Below, one piece after another: positions 5,917 to 9,495 of a DNA stretch of 9,495 nucleotides; the first letter of the stretch is position 1; the number at the start of each line of letters is the position of its first letter. Made by a program: the position numbers and the translations under genes. Source of the DNA: Paracoccaceae bacterium (lineage in GTDB: Bacteria > Pseudomonadota > Alphaproteobacteria > Rhodobacterales > Rhodobacteraceae); NCBI GenBank assembly GCA_023260935.1, contig JALQTL010000226.1:1-9495 (forward strand), read 5' to 3'. A model generated the notes under the pieces. The model worked only from the letters and a program-made list of their open reading frames with translations, was not told the origin of the DNA and searched no databases.

Positions 5917-5940
5917 GCATCAGGGCATCAGGGCATCAGG
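5917..5940. repeat. Tandem octamer (GCATCAGG) x3 at a convergent gene junction
   Basis: Three exact head-to-tail copies of GCATCAGG at 5917-5924, 5925-5932 and 5933-5940; the next bases (GCAGG) look like the start of a degenerate fourth. It begins 18 bases after the CAP gene stop. The last copy supplies the TGA stop (minus 5938-5936) of the convergent L,D-transpeptidase gene. Confidence 0.85.
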
Positions 5941-6430
5941 GCAGGATATGAATGACCGTGCCGTCCTTGACCATGGCATAGATCATTTCCATCTCGCGGT
6001 CCTTTACCGAAATGCAGCCGGCCGTCCAGTCACGCTGGCGGACAGGCTTTCGGGACCAGCCATGTATGAAGATGTCACCCCCCGGTGACTTGCCCATGGC
6101 TGCGGCGCGTTCACGGTCTGCCTGATTGGGGTAGGAAATGCCCAGCGACAGGTGGAATTCCGAATTCGGATTGCGCCGGTCTATGAAATAGGTGCCTTCC
6201 GGCGTCTTGCCGTCACCTTCCACCTGCTTGTGGCCCCTTGGCGCAAAACCAAGAGATATATTGTAAGATTTCAATACCTTGTCATTGTGAAGCAGATACA
6301 TCTTGCGATTGGTCTTGTGGACCTGAATCGACGTGACCTCGGGTCCGTTATAGGTCTTGAACTTGGATGTCCCGCAAGAGGCAAGGCCGAAGACCATCGC
6401 CACTATCGCCAGAAACCTGATCAACCACAT
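5936..6430 (-). CDS. Lipoprotein L,D-transpeptidase-family protein (YkuD domain)
   Basis: 164 residues. The N-terminus 'MWLIRFLAIVAMVFGLASC' is a lipoprotein signal peptide with lipobox L-A-S-C19. The YkuD domain shows 'IQVHKTNRKMYLLHNDKVL' (35-53), 'GDGKTPEGTYFIDRRNPNS' (72-90), 'HLSLGISYPN', and the active site from H123 in 'IFIHGW' to C139 in 'DWTAGCISV'. The GDGKTPEG and ISYPN blocks place it in the YafK-like branch, distinct from the other transpeptidase in this window. YafK (DpaA) of E. coli releases proteins from peptidoglycan, so hydrolysis rather than crosslinking is possible. The stop lies within the octamer repeat. The start has no strong ribosome binding site; 66 bases separate it from the ion channel gene upstream, so it may end that operon. 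Confidence 0.92.
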   Translation of the reverse strand: MWLIRFLAIVAMVFGLASCGTSKFKTYNGPEVTSIQVHKTNRKMYLLHNDKVLKSYNISLGFAPRGHKQVEGDGKTPEGTYFIDRRNPNSEFHLSLGISYPNQADRERAAAMGKSPGGDIFIHGWSRKPVRQRDWTAGCISVKDREMEMIYAMVKDGTVIHILP

Positions 6431-6496
6431 GCCTGTTGCCCAACCGCCCGTTTCAGGCCCGGATACACAATTCGGGGAAGGCTGGATAGCGGGCTT

Positions 6497-7294
<798 letters not shown>

Positions 7295-7318
7295 GCCCTG
7301 CCCCTGTTTGTTGGCTTG

Positions 7319-8557
7319 TCAGCGCGGCATATGGGGCAAGGCAAAGCACCCGACAAGTTCCACATGCGCCGACCAGCGGAACTGATCCACGACCTGCACC
7401 CATTCCAGCACATATCCCGCACCGATCAGCGTTTTCGCATCACGGGCAAAGGTGGCCGGGTTGCAGGACACCATGGCAATCACCGGCACCCGGGAAGCCG
7501 CAAGCGGGCCCATCTGCGCCTCGGCCCCGGCGCGGGGCGGGTCGATCACCACCCCTGTCGCACCCTTGAATTCGTCTGGCTCCAGCGGGCGACGGAACAG
7601 GTCGCGCGTCTCGGCCGTTACCTTCTTCAGGCCCGGTGTCTGCCGCGCGGCCTTGTCCAGTGCCGCCATCATGGCCGCATCTCCCTCGGCGGCATGGACC
7701 TCGGCCCCTTCGGCCAGCGGCAGGGCAAAGGTGCCGCAGCCGGCAAACAGATCGACCACCCGCTTTTGCTGCGGGCCAAGCGCTTCCTTGACCGCGGCCA
7801 GCAGGCTGGCTTCGCCGTGCTCTGTCGCCTGCAAGAAGGCACCGGGCGGCGGAACAACTCTGGCCGCGCCCATGCGCTGCACCGGATTTGCGCGCAGCGC
7901 CACGATCTCTGCATCCCAAGTCAGCCGCGCGATGCCATGCGCCTCGACCGCGCGGGCCAGATCAAGCTGAAGCGCGCTGTCCAGCGGCTTGCCCCCCGTT
8001 ACCGCCACATCGGGCCCGGCCGCGCTATGCGTGACCGTCAGCGCCAGTTCCGTGCTGCGCGACCCGCCGATGCGCACCAGCGCCTCCAGCCCCGGCAGGG
8101 CGGCCATCAGGCCCGGGTGCAGCAATTGGCACTGCGGCACGGGGATGATCACATCCGACCCGCGCGCATGAAACCCGATCAGCGCGCCCGATTTCGTGCG
8201 CCGCGCGGCAAGCGTGGCCCGCCGGCGGCTGCGCGGCGGAGAGGTCAGGATTGGCCGCAGCGGCGCCGTCAGCCCTTGCCCTGCAAGGGCGCCTGCCACG
8301 ATGCCTTGTTTCCAGTCGGCCACAAAGGCATCAGCCGCGTGCTGCATAAGGCATCCGCCACAGCTCTTGGCATGCGGGCAGGGCGGTTTCACCCGGGTGG
8401 GACTGGGGGTCAGGATACGCGGATTGACCAGACGGTCACCCGAAACTTCGCCCTCTACCACCTCCCCGGGCAGGACACCCGCCACGAACAAGGCCCCGTC
8501 GGCCCCCTGCGCGATGCCGTCGCCCAGATGGCCCAGCCGTTCCACCGTCACGATCAC
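7319..8557 (-). CDS. Class I SAM-dependent RNA (uracil-5-)methyltransferase, TrmA/RlmD family
   Basis: 412 residues. An N-terminal OB-fold/TRAM-like part (1-50, 'VERLGHLGDGIA', 'LPGEVVEGEV') precedes a [4Fe-4S] cysteine set, C60, C66 and C69 in 'CPHAKSCGGC' plus C143 in 'VPQCQ'. The catalytic domain has 'FLQAT' (Q243), SAM motif I 'VVDLFAGCGTFALPLA' (267-282), 'IDPPRAG' (338-344), the nucleophile C365 in 'VSCNPATFARD' and E399 in 'HVELV' as the likely base. These enzymes form 5-methyluridine in tRNA or rRNA; the exact target (RlmC, RlmD or TrmA-like) cannot be fixed from sequence alone. The start is GTG, overlapping the ABC transporter stop by four bases (GTGA), which implies translational coupling. 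It is followed after 24 bases by the sodium channel gene. Confidence 0.95.
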   Translation of the reverse strand: MIVTVERLGHLGDGIAQGADGALFVAGVLPGEVVEGEVSGDRLVNPRILTPSPTRVKPPCPHAKSCGGCLMQHAADAFVADWKQGIVAGALAGQGLTAPLRPILTSPPRSRRRATLAARRTKSGALIGFHARGSDVIIPVPQCQLLHPGLMAALPGLEALVRIGGSRSTELALTVTHSAAGPDVAVTGGKPLDSALQLDLARAVEAHGIARLTWDAEIVALRANPVQRMGAARVVPPPGAFLQATEHGEASLLAAVKEALGPQQKRVVDLFAGCGTFALPLAEGAEVHAAEGDAAMMAALDKAARQTPGLKKVTAETRDLFRRPLEPDEFKGATGVVIDPPRAGAEAQMGPLAASRVPVIAMVSCNPATFARDAKTLIGAGYVLEWVQVVDQFRWSAHVELVGCFALPHMPR

Positions 8558-9495
8558 TCTGCCGCTTCCCTTTCATCCGACCCGATGAACCCGCCGGACT
8601 GGCGGTTCCAGTAGCGGGCATAAAGGCCGCCCTTTTCCAGCAGTTCGGCATGTGTGCCTTCCTCGACGATGCGCCCTTCGTCAAGCACCACGATCCGGTC
8701 CATGGCGGCAATCGTCGACAAGCGGTGCGCGATGGCCAGAACGGTCTTGCCTTCCATGACACGCCCCAGCGCCTCCTGGATGCTGGCCTCCACTTCGCTG
8801 TCCAGCGCCGAGGTCGCCTCGTCCAGCACCAGGATGGGGGCATCTTTCAGGAAGGCCCGGGCAAGCGCGATCCGCTGACGCTGCCCGCCTGAAAGCTTTA
8901 CCCCCCGTTCGCCCAGAAAGGCGGCATAGCCCTTGCGGCCATTGTGATCGACCATGTTCGAAATGAAGTCATGCGCTTCGGCTGCACGCGCCGCGGCAAC
9001 CACCTCTTCCTCAGTTGCATTGGGGCGGCCATAGGCGATGTTGTCGCGCGCACTGCGGTTGAACATGGCGGTTTCCTGCGTGACCATGCCGATCTGGCGG
9101 CGCAAGGATTCCTGCGTCAGATGCCGAACATCCTGCCCGTCGACCAGAACCCGGCCGCCTTCACAATCGTAAAGACGCAGCAGTAGGGAAACGAGCGTCG
9201 ATTTCCCCGCCCCCGAAGCGCCGACGATCCCCAGCTTTTCACCGGCCGCGATCTTCAGTCTCAGATCGGTGACGCCCCCCCGCGCGCGGCCATAGGCAAA
9301 GCTGGCGCCGTCAAAGGTGATCTCGCCCCGCGACCTTGGCAGGTCAACGGCATCCGGCGCATCGGCAAGCTGGTGTGGGGCGGAAAGCGTGCGCATGCCA
9401 TCCTCCACCTCGCCCACGCTGGTATAAATGGACATCAGCGTGAAGCTGACCCAGCCCGACATCTGGGCGATCCGCATCGCGATAGCGCCCGAGGC
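8554..9495 (-). CDS. ABC exporter half-transporter, C-terminal permease end plus ATPase domain (5' end outside window)
   Basis: 313 residues are visible; the N-terminal membrane domain continues beyond the right edge. The first 30 or so residues ('MSGWVSFTLMSIYTSVGEVEDGMRTL') are the last transmembrane helix and coupling segment. The nucleotide-binding domain has 'FDGASFAYGR' with the A-loop tyrosine, Walker A 'GASGAGKST' (visible residues 92-100), the Q-loop 'MVTQETAMF', the signature 'LSGGQRQR', Walker B 'ILVLDEATSALD' and the H-loop 'AIAHRLST'. This fused permease-ATPase plan matches MsbA/multidrug or lipid exporters of ABC class B. The exported substrate cannot be told from this part. The gene probably leads the operon into the RNA methyltransferase. 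Confidence 0.94.
   Translation of the reverse strand, partial: ASGAIAMRIAQMSGWVSFTLMSIYTSVGEVEDGMRTLSAPHQLADAPDAVDLPRSRGEITFDGASFAYGRARGGVTDLRLKIAAGEKLGIVGASGAGKSTLVSLLLRLYDCEGGRVLVDGQDVRHLTQESLRRQIGMVTQETAMFNRSARDNIAYGRPNATEEEVVAAARAAEAHDFISNMVDHNGRKGYAAFLGERGVKLSGGQRQRIALARAFLKDAPILVLDEATSALDSEVEASIQEALGRVMEGKTVLAIAHRLSTIAAMDRIVVLDEGRIVEEGTHAELLEKGGLYARYWNRQSGGFIGSDEREAAE

Noticed and set aside
7316..8614. Plus-strand open frame of 432 codons opposite the RNA methyltransferase
   Set aside because: The minus strand has a complete catalytic protein with conserved motifs; the plus translation (Gln/Arg/His-rich) shows none and is a codon-bias shadow.

Overview
The window is GC-rich, densely packed chromosomal DNA from an alphaproteobacterium, most likely Rhodobacterales (Rhodobacter/Paracoccus-like). 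This rests on recognisable lineage-typical proteins (HemH with a 'HAPADHP' N-terminal segment, a degenerate BioC/NDUFAF5-like methyltransferase, a ComF-grxC-nitrilase gene string) and on strong GC3 bias, which also produces long antisense reading frames. No database search was possible, so the taxon is an inference.

Layout. (a) 1-2183, minus strand: a compact operon read right to left as comF-family gene, glutaredoxin grxC, a Nit-type carbon-nitrogen hydrolase, then a MarR regulator cut by the left edge. The last three are joined by 1-base TGATG stop/start overlaps. The theme is thiol/redox and amide metabolism, plus a phosphoribosyltransferase-like protein. (b) 2205-4198, plus strand: a methyltransferase-fold gene divergent from comF, then ferrochelatase hemH, closed by a near-ideal bidirectional terminator at 4244-4274. 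(c) 4295-4474, minus strand: a 59-residue exported or membrane protein with a strong ribosome binding site and unusual GCT-rich codon use. (d) 4621-6430: a cell-envelope block with a Tat-exported L,D-transpeptidase (minus), a CAP-domain lipoprotein (plus) and a lipoprotein L,D-transpeptidase (minus). The convergent junction of the last two carries a tandem octamer repeat that includes a stop codon. (e) 6497-9495, minus strand: the 3' part of an ABC exporter half-transporter, a TrmA/RlmD-type RNA methyltransferase that starts with GTG inside the ABC stop (GTGA overlap), and a single-domain bacterial voltage-gated sodium channel with a TLESWS filter.

Every gene longer than 100 codons belongs to a known family. 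I see no phage, IS, CRISPR, tRNA or rRNA, and no multi-gene system that looks new. No stretch above 300 bases lacks a gene; the largest gaps are 4475-4620 and 5206-5385. The items most worth a second look are the small GCT-rich membrane protein beside hemH, the methyltransferase lacking its SAM-binding glycine motif, the two L,D-transpeptidases around a CAP lipoprotein, and a repeated GGCGTCAAT element in the divergent promoter region.
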